Positions 1 to 8,425 of a DNA stretch of 11,731 nucleotides are shown here, piece by piece. Each line of letters opens with the position of its first letter. Positions within the stretch are counted from its first letter, which is position 1. The notes beneath the pieces are model-generated. The model was not told the DNA's origin and did no database searches. It was given only the letters and a program-made list of their open reading frames with translations. The translations under genes and the position numbers were made by a program. This stretch comes from Synura sp. LO234KE (taxonomy: Eukaryota; Sar; Synurophyceae; Synurales; Mallomonadaceae). The stretch lies in NCBI GenBank assembly GCA_015143735.1, contig VKHC01000477.1, positions 1-11,731 on the forward strand. Reading direction: 5' to 3'.

Positions 1-87
1 GACTTAAAGACGATGAGACTCGGTGAAAATTACCTCCGAAACAAGGTTGTACTATGGGCGTTATCTGACATCAATTTCATTGTGTAA
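1..87 (+). CDS. Possible 3' end of an upstream gene (partial)
   Basis: The first reading frame is open from base 1 through 28 codons to a TAA at 85-87, ending in the residues NFIV. It reads like ordinary protein (for example LRNKVVLWALSDIN), but I recognise no family and the stretch is too short to be sure. The sequence GTAAGC at 84-89 overlaps the stop and looks like a 5' splice site, so the frame could instead be an exon whose next exon I cannot find. It may also be chance. Confidence 0.2.
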   Translation, partial: DLKTMRLGENYLRNKVVLWALSDINFIV

Positions 88-453
88 GCAAGTTCGTTTC
101 TCATGGCGTTCTGCAACTTGGCCATGGTCATGGACAAGAACCGGTAATTATTCTTACCTGAAGACTTCACACACGATATATGGCAACAACTAGAACTATC
201 GCAACAACTGTAGCTGCAGTATCTATATGAATAGTTGCTACGCTAAAATCAATGAGAAGGTTAATTATAAAATTATACGTGCTTTGCTGGGCTACGTGGG
301 TTGGATAGCCCAACAACGGACTGAGCGAAAACATCCGGAAAATACTGAAATGGTAAAAGCTAACACATTTTTTACGTTGGACATGTTTCAGCGCGCCCCC
401 GAAACTTCTTTTAGATGCTGGCCTAAATAATTCAAAATATTCGCTCCGGAATT
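88..453. other. Spacer and probable leader of the CCCH gene
   Basis: No gene can be supported here. A 67-codon frame at 227-430 exists, but it matches no family I know and ends 24 bases before the CCCH start codon. It may simply be leader sequence. The stretch is AT-rich from about 180 onward, as expected for a promoter or 5' UTR. I see no clear TATA or initiator element. Confidence 0.4.
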
Positions 454-846
454 ATGTCGGACGATCTTAAATATTGCAAATTTTATTTAAAGGGACATTG
501 CGCAAGAGGGAGCCGTTGCCTTTTTAGACATAATCAGGAAGTTAGCTCTCAGTCGGGTAATTATATTGCTGATTCAGATCTTTCAACGGATCTTTGCGTA
601 TACTTTGCGCGTGGAAAGTGTGTCAAAGGTGGATCATGTTTTTTCTTGCATCCTTGCTCTGATGCAGGAGTTAATCCAGTTGGAGGTGCACTGAATTTGA
701 GTGCTGTAAAATCGACCGCAGAAAATATTTTAAGCAAATATTCACTTAAGAGAACTTTGGTGCAAATGATAGGAAATAATATGAAAGACGATGAATCTGA
801 AAAGAAAAATCGGATCGAGTCCAAGGGGATTGATACCTTCGCGTGA
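454..846 (+). CDS. Small tandem CCCH zinc-finger protein
   Basis: This 130-residue protein has two CCCH zinc fingers in its N-terminal half. The first uses C8, C16, C22 and H26, the second C48, C56, C62 and H66. Both have exactly the spacing C-x7-C-x5-C-x3-H. Fingers of this kind usually bind single-stranded RNA and act in mRNA processing, stability or translation. The C-terminal half (about 67-130) has no domain I recognise and ends in a charged, lysine- and glutamate-rich stretch. The ATG at 454 is the natural start: it lies 7 codons before the first zinc ligand, and the frame is closed upstream by TAA at 424-426. The stop is TGA. No intron is needed. The precise target and role are unknown. 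An unseen downstream exon cannot be excluded, but the frame is self-contained. Confidence 0.8.
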   Translation: MSDDLKYCKFYLKGHCARGSRCLFRHNQEVSSQSGNYIADSDLSTDLCVYFARGKCVKGGSCFFLHPCSDAGVNPVGGALNLSAVKSTAENILSKYSLKRTLVQMIGNNMKDDESEKKNRIESKGIDTFA

Positions 847-1091
847 CTCTCGAAACTTATTGATACTTTTTCTCCCCTAATCTGCGTAAATAATTTCATT
901 GAATTTCCAAAGTTGACCTAATCTTAGTCTCATAATCCGGAATAACGATGTTTTAGTTCATTTCTTCGCTGATTATCTTGAAGCGCATGTGAATATCGTG
1001 ATAATTTCTTTTTATATAGTTTTTCTTTTCTACGATCTATATGCTGATTTCATGTCGCTCATAGTGTTTCAATCACAAGCAAATAACATCA

Positions 1092-1112
1092 CGGCGAAAT
1101 TTCCTTTCGCCG
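1092..1112. repeat. Perfect 8-bp stem hairpin, loop of 5
   Basis: CGGCGAAA at 1092-1099 is the exact reverse complement of TTTCGCCG at 1105-1112, with a 5-base loop (TTTCC). It lies in AT-rich sequence about 245 bases after the CCCH stop codon and 11 bases before an AATAAA. Position suggests a 3' UTR structure, but no function is shown. Confidence 0.5.
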
Positions 1113-1123
1113 CATTCTTTATC

Positions 1124-1129
1124 AATAAA
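1124..1129 (+). terminator. Candidate polyadenylation signal AATAAA
   Basis: A canonical AATAAA lies 278 bases after the CCCH stop codon, just after the 1092-1112 hairpin. It is the best-placed 3'-end signal for that gene. The hexamer is common by chance in AT-rich DNA and some lineages do not use it. Confidence 0.3.
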
Positions 1130-1272
1130 ATGTGGGAAAAACGATAGCAGTACTAAGCGCACGAAGACGTGGCACAGATATTGAGACTTTTAGGCAATAG
1201 AGTTATTCCCGCAAATCGCATAGTTATTTATAACTAGGAAGGGAGAAGAACCGGTATGAAATACACAGGCAA

Positions 1273-1328
1273 GGCCCAACGAAACTAGGAACAACGCAAG
1301 TTTGTTCGCCGCTTCGTTGCCTCGGGCC
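1273..1328. repeat. Nested 56-base hairpin
   Basis: Three nested complementary blocks form one stem: GGCC (1273-1276) with GGCC (1325-1328), CAACGAA (1277-1283) with TTCGTTG (1313-1319), and GAACAA (1289-1294) with TTGTTC (1302-1307). The inner loop is 7 bases and the internal loop is symmetric (5 by 5 bases). This is 17 paired positions within 56 bases. It sits where AT-rich flank changes to GC-richer DNA. It could be a small structured RNA, the terminal structure of a mobile element, or coincidence. Confidence 0.45.
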
Positions 1329-1333
1329 GCAGC

Positions 1334-1365
1334 TGAAGTGTCCGCGCCCCTGTGTGCGCGCTTCA
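1334..1365. repeat. Second hairpin beside the nested one
   Basis: TGAAG (1334-1338) pairs with CTTCA (1361-1365), and CGCGC (1343-1347) pairs with GCGCG (1356-1360). There is a 4-base bulge on the left arm and an 8-base loop. It begins 5 bases after the 1273-1328 hairpin ends, so the two may belong to one structured unit. Confidence 0.35.
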
Positions 1366-2224
1366 AGTAAAGAGAGAAAGTGTCAACATCTCTGAGAGCT
1401 GGACAAGTCGTAGCCGTATGATACCCACAATTATCATCTTATTAGCTCAACTGTTGGTACTAGGCAGACTTTGTAGTCGTGAAAAGCTCAACAAACAATA
1501 GACCCTGTCAGAGATAAGAATGTTGTACCAGGGGCAGGGAGAAAAGGGGTCTCGAGGCTGCAACCGTATTTGCTTCAGAGCATAAAGTGGTCCGTGTTAC
1601 AGGTGGAACGAGTAGCACCAAACCAGTTCGGACGGCCCCAATATTTAGCACCAAGCGAGCAATTGGAGCGGATTACGTGGACTTCCAACCCGCTAAATCT
1701 GTAGACAAGGCTGCCGAGCCATCCGTGAAGATATCGGCGTCCGGTTGGAGGAAGGGAGGGTCTCCCACGCTCTCCCCTTTGAGGTACAGGGCCTCCTCCT
1801 GTGCCTCCCAGATCGTGTTTATTCGAAAGACGAGATGTCTACTTTTTCCGAGTCACGCCACTTAAATCTGTGCAACCGTTTTGGAGGGAAAAAAAGACGT
1901 GTTGGTCGAGCACCGTAATTTGGGACTGCTCCCAGTTGCTGATATCGACACGATGCGGACTCGATGCCCGCCTTCACCTTAAACAATTAAAGTAAACGGG
2001 TCAAGCAGACAAAGTTCGAGATCGGTTGCAGTAGGGAAGTCTTGGAGGACAAGATCTGCATCCCTTCTTGCTTGACGGAGAAACGGTTGCTGACAGGCTC
2101 GGAAAACACGATCATAGGTGTCGTTAGCGGGTATCAGCATTTGCATGTTAAAGACAGGTGAGGAGTTCATGACATGGTCTAAGCGATTGGCTTCTTTGGA
2201 CTAGTTGTGAAAGGAGACGCTCAT
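1366..2224 (+). pseudogene. Broken coding-like frames, unidentified (possible decayed element)
   Basis: No intact gene is present, but several plus-strand frames look once-coding. Frame one is open from 1518 to a stop at 1863-1865 (115 codons), reading hydrophilic protein such as KVVRVTGGTSSTKP. A second, about 2000-2157, is open for 52 codons and is rich in C or G at third codon positions. A third begins near 2184 and runs into the repeat at 2225, ending with TAG near 2312. These frames follow each other on the same strand, separated by stops and shifts, as in a decayed gene. I recognise no domain. A mobile-element protein is the simplest guess, given the neighbourhood, but this is inference. 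Confidence 0.3.
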
Positions 2225-3205
2225 AACGCCCTCACAAAGAAGGAGATCCTGGAAATACACAGGACCTTGACGGAAAATCCACACGTAACGTCGTTCCCCC
2301 TAGGCTGGTAGGTCCGCAACGCCCGATCCTTGACGAGCGCGTCCAACGGGACTCATAGCGCAGGCCCGAGGATACGTCAAACACTTGCCATGTGCCAAGG
2401 AAATTCTAGGTCGGGAGAATGTCCAAGATAGCAGCAGAAACCCGTGTAGTCTCGGTGATAATTGAAGCAAATGTGGCAGATATTCCCGCTTGAGAGAGCC
2501 CCGTGACCGCATAGGCTTTGGCGAGTGCAAGTCTGGTGTCTTAGTCCGCTCGTGGAACATAAGCAACGTCTGACGGCAGCTAAGTAGGGAAGACACGAAG
2601 AAACTGGTATCTAGTTGCCGGTGTACGTCACCGTCTAGGGGCTCTGCCGTAGGTACAGGAGGATGGGAGAAAGTGAAAGATATACGTCGATCTCCGCTGG
2701 ATCCTCAAAAAAGGACTTCTCTGCCCGCCAGAAATAAAATTCGGTCTTCATCGTAGATTAGAGGCTGCTAGTTTTGGTGGTTGGCTTTTAGAAGTACACA
2801 CACAGACGAGATCTGTACCTTCCCCAACTGTACAGCAGTCTGCAATCTGTACAACACTTGGGCAGGAAGATGTAACAAGGAGGAGAGAGGAGGAGAGGTA
2901 AATCTCCCAAAGGCATATAGGGGTTCCCGACGACACCACGCTAGTGACACCCGATATGCAACTGAGCCATCCGAACCCAATACCGCAGGGAACCAAGAAC
3001 AAAATCAGTTGGTCCACAACAAGTTTGCGTGTGAGTAACAGAGAAAAGTATAGGGAGCCCAGAACCGGGGAAGTGACCCGGTAGAGAAGGGACATGATCA
3101 TGACTACATTTCCTCGCTAGGGGTGCTGTAGGTTATTGAACAAGGTACACTTGGAGAGGATTGCTGTAGCCCTCTCAGCATTGTCTCCGACGCCGTCCGA
3201 GGTAA
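2225..3205. repeat. Tandem duplication, copy 1 (981-base unit)
   Basis: Bases 2225-3211 recur at 3206-4192, so the period is 981 bases. Reading the two copies against each other I found no difference. Each unit starts with AACGCC, and the same six bases follow the second copy (4187-4192). Immediately outside, the sequences differ (T at 2224 against A at 3205; C at 3212 against A at 4193). There is no TG...CA border and no inverted termini, so this does not look like a pair of LTRs. Confidence 0.95.
2772..3038 (+). pseudogene. Cysteine-containing coding-like frame in repeat copy 1
   Basis: The frame is open between TAG at 2769-2771 and TAA at 3036-3038, 88 codons. It is hydrophilic, prefers C or G at third codon positions in its first part, and has a cysteine cluster (CTFPNCTAVC, then a further C eight residues on). 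There is no ATG near its start, so it would be an internal piece of a longer protein. The overlapping minus-strand frame (2748-3101) is longer but reads as hydrophobic antisense. No family is recognised. The same frame recurs in copy 2 at 3753-4019. Confidence 0.25.
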
Positions 3206-4192
3206 AACGCCCTCACAAAGAAGGAGATCCTGGAAATACACAGGACCTTGACGGAAAATCCACACGTAACGTCGTTCCCCCTAGGCTGGTAGGTCCGCAA
3301 CGCCCGATCCTTGACGAGCGCGTCCAACGGGACTCATAGCGCAGGCCCGAGGATACGTCAAACACTTGCCATGTGCCAAGGAAATTCTAGGTCGGGAGAA
3401 TGTCCAAGATAGCAGCAGAAACCCGTGTAGTCTCGGTGATAATTGAAGCAAATGTGGCAGATATTCCCGCTTGAGAGAGCCCCGTGACCGCATAGGCTTT
3501 GGCGAGTGCAAGTCTGGTGTCTTAGTCCGCTCGTGGAACATAAGCAACGTCTGACGGCAGCTAAGTAGGGAAGACACGAAGAAACTGGTATCTAGTTGCC
3601 GGTGTACGTCACCGTCTAGGGGCTCTGCCGTAGGTACAGGAGGATGGGAGAAAGTGAAAGATATACGTCGATCTCCGCTGGATCCTCAAAAAAGGACTTC
3701 TCTGCCCGCCAGAAATAAAATTCGGTCTTCATCGTAGATTAGAGGCTGCTAGTTTTGGTGGTTGGCTTTTAGAAGTACACACACAGACGAGATCTGTACC
3801 TTCCCCAACTGTACAGCAGTCTGCAATCTGTACAACACTTGGGCAGGAAGATGTAACAAGGAGGAGAGAGGAGGAGAGGTAAATCTCCCAAAGGCATATA
3901 GGGGTTCCCGACGACACCACGCTAGTGACACCCGATATGCAACTGAGCCATCCGAACCCAATACCGCAGGGAACCAAGAACAAAATCAGTTGGTCCACAA
4001 CAAGTTTGCGTGTGAGTAACAGAGAAAAGTATAGGGAGCCCAGAACCGGGGAAGTGACCCGGTAGAGAAGGGACATGATCATGACTACATTTCCTCGCTA
4101 GGGGTGCTGTAGGTTATTGAACAAGGTACACTTGGAGAGGATTGCTGTAGCCCTCTCAGCATTGTCTCCGACGCCGTCCGAGGTAAAACGCC
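3206..4192. repeat. Tandem duplication, copy 2, with closing AACGCC
   Basis: This is the second copy of the 981-base unit plus the terminal AACGCC at 4187-4192. Identity of the copies means either a very recent duplication or an assembly artefact. The short AACGCC shared by all three borders fits a microhomology-mediated tandem duplication. The junction creates a chimeric open frame at 3136-3339, which has no other support as a gene. Confidence 0.95.
3753..4019 (+). pseudogene. Same cysteine-containing frame in repeat copy 2
   Basis: This is the identical counterpart of the frame at 2772-3038, carried by the tandem duplication and displaced by 981 bases. It adds no independent evidence for coding, since the copies are too recent to have diverged. 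Confidence 0.25.
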
Positions 4193-4659
4193 ATGCTTGT
4201 TGAGGCAACAAAAGTACGGACTTGTCCTCGGTAGGGCGGATAGCGGTGTACTCAGGCGACAAAGTAGTAGGTAGAATGCCGTTGCGCTAGGTTCATTGGA
4301 ACAGGGTAGTAGGCGGTCAATGAAGGAAGAGATCTCCGACGCATGTACAGTGTCGAGAACTTAGGTGCTATTTCAGTAGAGTGTGAGGAAAGAGAGAGGG
4401 TTAAGAACCCGCTACTAACTGGTCGGCACGCGACACGGACATGGAACGGCGGTGGATACGGAGGGGCTTGGAGAGACAAGAGTTTCCCTTTTAACCGAAC
4501 TCAAGGAGGCTAGAGACCCAGAAAACCATGCGAACATCGAATGAAGTATGTAAGGTAGTGGAGAGCAATGTGATGAAGGAATCTGTGCCCTCAGCATGAG
4601 TTCCCTGGCCAGCGCCGTAAGTAAGGACGAGGCGTAGGCGGCTGCGCTTACGTTAATGA
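4193..4659. other. Region between repeat and RT remnant, no intact gene
   Basis: No gene is supported. A minus-strand frame that carries reverse transcriptase similarity above 4660 stays open down to 4415. The C-terminal end of that dead protein may therefore extend into this stretch, but below about 4660 I can no longer match it to the family. From 4193 to about 4400 I see nothing recognisable. Confidence 0.4.
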
Positions 4660-5586
4660 ACCAAGGAAAAGAACGTCTGAATACCAAATCCCCCATCGTG
4701 GGCAGGTTTAAGAAATTCTCAATCTGTGACGTCATCATGTTCTTGGTGCACCGTGAATGACCATGACGAAAGAACTTCCACATGTGCTCCACGCGCATAA
4801 AGACATTGAGCCAGGGCCATATTTAAAGCACGGGCGGGCGCCTTATTTGAGACGTGTCTCTTAAAGATGTCGACTACCCACAGTTTGGGACACGTAGAGA
4901 GGTCCAACCGGAGATGTAGGTGGAGAGGAATTCCGTGACCTCAGGTGCGCAAAGTAAACCGCTATAGCTGAAGGCGAGAAGAACAAATGACACGATGGTA
5001 ATATTGAAGACCACCGCAAGGTGGAGACCACATCCGCAGTCCGTGAAAGTCCGATAAGCGAGGCCACAAAGGATTGTGCTTCATCGGTTAGCAAATGAAT
5101 CGGCTTGTGTAGTTGAAATAATATAAGGCTTCGTCGAGTGAGTCAACGAGGGATAGGTGAACTTCAAATACAGTGAGCCAGAAAAACTGGCTATAAATAT
5201 CCCCTAGTCCAGCACCGCGCTCTGGATTGAAGGCCATAGAGCAAAGACTCTCCAGGCCTTCTACCTCCGATTGAGAAAGAGAGTATGGGGTGCGAACTAT
5301 ATGGTTAGGCCTTGAAAAGCTAAATCAACAAGCTATTGAGATATTTCTGCAGGCCCCTCAAATCGTGCCAGCAAAGTATGATCAGTGCCTTGGTGATAGA
5401 GTCAAAAGCTTTTCGCATATCCCAGGAGCAATTGTGCAGCGAGGAGCGTTCATCACAAGCTGCTTCCCATGCGTTAATAAGAAGCAGGGACTTTTCGGGT
5501 TCAGTGCCCGAATGAGGTAAATAGCCAATTGGGACAAGGGCAGCGCGGCATTCCTGGTGAGAGAGTCCATAGGAGTGGCTTGTCAT
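4660..5586 (-). pseudogene. Decayed reverse transcriptase (LINE-like retrotransposon remnant)
   Basis: Pieces of one reverse transcriptase appear in order on the minus strand, split between frames by stops and shifts. Reading from 5586 downward: a finger segment (GYLPHSGTEPEKSLLLINAW, about 5526-5467), the palm motif A (SWDMRKAFDS, about 5427-5398, keeping the catalytic Asp after Trp), then several stops. Near 5080 comes a segment (TDEAQSFVASLIGLSR, TADVVS) where the YADD catalytic motif is expected but missing. Thumb-like fragments follow (VTEFLS, SGWTSL), then LSSWSF near 4770 and TKNMM to LPTMGDLVF near 4747-4680. The order and spacing match non-LTR retrotransposon RTs, which copy their RNA at the insertion site. 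It is certainly non-functional: YADD lost, at least five in-frame stops, several frameshifts. The exact clade is not determined. Confidence 0.8.
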
Positions 5587-6260
5587 TTAAAAGAGACTGT
5601 AAATTGGCGTGCTTTTTGCCTGCACTCCCAGTCGCATCATTCGTTGAGAAGCAAATAGAATATTTTTCCTCTTTCGGGCGTGCAAAGCAGAACGAACCAG
5701 TTCAAAAATGGGAAGCGCATGAAGTAGAAGTGTTTGAATATCCGAGGTTTTTAAGTGTGCTGTTCTGATGGGGACATTTCTCTACCTATTGAGACTGCAG
5801 GAAGGCCTCCAGAAGTGAAAGTTAGGGAATCAGCGAGGCGTCCCCTTGCGGCAACGACAACATGGATAACCGCAGCGATGTTTTCTATGGAGGGTCGACC
5901 GTCAGCCGATGAAAAGCAGTCGACCACATAGGTGACACTTAAGACTGACCATTGCAAGGAGTTGAGCTTGGGGGCTCCAATCATCATTAAAGCTGCTCCC
6001 TCCTCTGCCGTCTTTTCAAACTTCTGGGAACGTCGCGAGAGTTAGTAGGTCAGTGAGAAGCTCAATGCACACCGACACTATCGTTGAATTCCACGGTGGG
6101 GCTTCTGTTGGGGTTCAGGAGACTCGAAGAACATCCGCTGGAATTCTTGAAGTTAAGCGGCAGCAAGAGAGAACAGCCGAATCTGCGATGGCAAGGGTCT
6201 TGTCACATGAGGTATTGAGTTTGGAGATGCCCCGTGCTGAAGGGGCGGATGTTGTGATAA
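5587..6260. other. GC-richer region with unidentified open frames
   Basis: There is no recognisable gene. Minus-strand frames remain open at 5587-5760 (hydrophilic, with a basic stretch HARKRK, closed by TAA at 5587-5589) and at 5751-6041. Being directly upstream of the reverse transcriptase remnant on the same strand, they could be its decayed N-terminal part, but I cannot match them to an endonuclease or RT finger region. A plus-strand frame at 6053-6322 overlaps the minus frame at 6115-6327, and neither is convincing. An inverted pair GGTCGAC/GTCGACC lies at 5893-5899 and 5919-5925. Confidence 0.3.
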
Positions 6261-6836
6261 ACCCATCCAAACATCGTCGGTGCCCGCCGCGATCGAATTC
6301 ACTACGAGCTACTGTTGTATAATTCATGTATCTGTCCCGTCTGTAAGTTGTGTAGTAGATGGCCTTTTGATTACCTCAGATTCCGGGAGATCATTGCGTT
6401 GGGAACTTTATCCGGTATCAAGTGCCCACTGCGAGAGAGAGTTTATGTATACCGCCGGAGGGTCCGCCTCACCGTACCAGAAGAGGATGGTTGCAAAACG
6501 CACATGTAGAGAATGATTTCAGAGAATAAAACATCGACGCACTCAAGAACCAAGCCACCTGAGTACCATCCAACCGGGTTAAAGCCAATAGTTTACAACG
6601 ACCACCCCTTCTACTAAAGAACCAAAATTAGCGTGACCGTCCCTTCAGCGTTACATGCGTACACTCCAGCAAAAAGGAACTGGGTTTCACACCAGCAAAA
6701 ATGTTTGCGCCACCGGATGATTGTGCCGCCGACAGCTTCTGAACTTAAGAGTAGTATATGTGCTACAGACAGGCACGCTAGAGCTAACGGGACAACAACC
6801 GTAATTAAGCCCCACAAAAGAGGAACGACTGGATAG
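6261..6836 (+). pseudogene. Long plus-strand frame interrupted by two stops, unidentified
   Basis: One frame runs from 6261 to 6836 with only two internal stops (6507-6509 and about 6615-6617), giving open stretches of roughly 82, 35 and 72 codons. A random frame of this length would carry about nine stops. It contains a cysteine cluster (CICPVCKLC, about 6324-6350) that could be a metal-binding knuckle, and basic stretches (YRRRVRL). I recognise no family. A decayed gene of a mobile element is the simplest reading. Confidence is low because the antisense strand is also open in part. Confidence 0.25.
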
Positions 6837-6879
6837 GAAGGATAGAGTATTTTCTGTAGAAAGATCAAATGATCAAGAG

Positions 6880-7160
6880 TGACCGAATTGAAATTGCAAA
6901 CGCTGTGACGTTCTTTTGTGTAATTTACTATTTTTTTTAAATGCCCGTAAATAGATTTTAGAACTTTTTTGCAATGTGGAGAAACGACTTTTCAATTTAC
7001 GTTTAGATTATAGCTAAAAATGGAACCTATAGGATAGAATCAGTTGATATTAATAATAAAACGCGGAAGCTAATTTTGCTGTCTGTCTTCACAGCTGAGG
7101 AAACATCCCATCTAATTCGAAATATTTTATGTTTACACATGACGACATGATAAACTTTCT
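6880..7160. other. AT-rich stretch with a short coding-like frame
   Basis: Base composition falls sharply here, with T and A runs at about 6931-6940, and resembles the ends of the window rather than its middle. Around 7006-7149 one plus-strand frame is open for about 48 codons (including NGTYRIESVDINNKTRKL and FTAEETSHLIRNI) and ends in TGA. It looks protein-like, but I could not assign it; weak resemblance to both a PH-domain end and a MULE transposase core was noticed. A pyrimidine-rich TGTCTGTCTTCACAG near 7080-7094 would suit a 3' splice site. Confidence 0.3.
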
Positions 7161-8425
7161 TCCTGAGCTAGACAGCGAGTCTCTGCAATTGGGTGAAGCC
7201 TTCCGGGGTAGGAGACGACACGGGTAACGTATGAGATTTGTGCATTCGCTCCAAAGAATCTTATAGGCACTGAAGAGTAGAACGGAAGTCGAGATCTACC
7301 TCTAATAAAAGAAACTCACCCCCACTTAACCAAGCACTCCCGATGGTCAACTGGTAAACCCGTGATCAAGCGGGTGCTTGTGTGCCTACTTAGCCCACCA
7401 CACTATATATGTCCCCAAGCTATAGGGAAGTGAGGAGGGGGCGAAATTGTGTCTACCACAACACGTCGGCACTAGACAAGTGAATATTGCGCCGCCAAGT
7501 TTGCCTCCGTACGCACTTCTGGAGATTACCTGAGGGGCGGCGGCAGCGCTTCCTTCGAGTGCAAGCCTTCCTTCCGTACTGAATGAGCCGGTGCTGTCTC
7601 AGTGCTGTTAGCCAACAGGAGAGTATCCCGCGTGCGCTTTCATCTAAAAGATGGAGTAGTGTTCGTGGCAACCGTAAACCTCGTGAAAAAGACAGACGCG
7701 TTAAACGAGTTGCTTGTATTGCACCGACTTTTGATCGAGTTATCCCCAAACAATCAGACATAGTTCGAATTGTCCCGAATGATATTGAACCGAATGTGGG
7801 CCATAGGGACATGGGAGCTGAAATCTGAGAGCCACCTTAGACCATGGCAAGAGAGGTACGTATCTCGACATTGCTGTTGGTGGGACTGAGTGAGCCCACA
7901 CTATCTCTACATGAAAGATCAGTTACGACAGGGCCGCAATAAGAGACGGACTTAAACAAACACTGCCGTGCAGTACCCGGAGTGAGTGATGCCCAAACGC
8001 ATCCGTGTAGAGAACGGAGTTAGGGGAGGATAGAGGGGATATTCCAACGTCTAATTCCTGGGCAACGTACTCCTGTCTTCTGTCGAGTTTTAAACCGTAC
8101 GGAAACACGGTGGACACCTATTTTGTGATGTTTGGTCAGTCGCCAGGAGTTATAGAGCAGGTACGAGGAGGAATCGACACTAATGTGCACAGTGCAGGAC
8201 ACGACGAATGACAGGGTCTGCGTCGGAATGGTTAGTAAATGCCTCCATGTACATACCGTGCTTCGTCGCTTCCCATAGGTTGCATCGATGCGGCCGGGTT
8301 GCGAGGGGCTGGGAGAAATTCATCAATACTGCCGTAATATGTTCCGATGAGTCCGATGGTGGAAGGGCGGTGAAGAAAGAGATCATTTGAGCTGAGTTCC
8401 ACATCCAGTTCCCTAAACACAGTCG
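7161..8425. other. GC-richer region without a supported gene
   Basis: No intact gene is found. Overlapping frames of 60-119 codons exist on both strands at 7453-7828 and 7923-8528, with nothing recognisable in them. At 7331-7380 two stems compete: CAAGCAC with GTGCTTG, and ACCCG with CGGGT around an 8-base loop. Given the RNase H remnant farther right, this is probably decayed mobile-element sequence. Confidence 0.35.

Larger units (their letters stand above)
847..1272. other. AT-rich 3' flank of the CCCH gene
   Basis: No reading frame here looks coding. The region holds T-rich runs (about 1008-1030), the perfect hairpin at 1092-1112 and the AATAAA at 1124-1129. These are compatible with a 3' UTR of roughly 280 bases followed by intergenic DNA. 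Confidence 0.45.

Noticed and set aside
2748-3101. 117-codon minus-strand frame inside the tandem repeat (again at 3729-4082)
   Set aside because: It is very hydrophobic, serine- and leucine-rich, and lies antisense to a more protein-like plus-strand frame; no family features.
3136-3339. 67-codon frame across the junction of the two copies
   Set aside because: It exists only because of the duplication; no start context or homology supports a new gene.
2225-4192. The two repeat copies as LTRs of a retrotransposon
   Set aside because: They are directly adjacent with no internal region, lack TG...CA ends, a primer-binding site and a polypurine tract.
5893-5925. GGTCGAC/GTCGACC inverted pair as an operator
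   Set aside because: A 7-bp match with no promoter or gene beside it is within chance expectation.
7331-7380. Competing stems suggesting a tRNA or riboswitch
   Set aside because: No tRNA arms, anticodon loop or T-loop consensus; stems are short and share bases.
7453-7812. 119-codon minus-strand frame
   Set aside because: Arginine- and leucine-rich with no recognisable motif; overlaps an equally open plus-strand frame.
8003-8040. VLYTDAF on the minus strand as another RNase H active site
   Set aside because: Only a few residues match and no other RNase H elements flank it at the right spacing.
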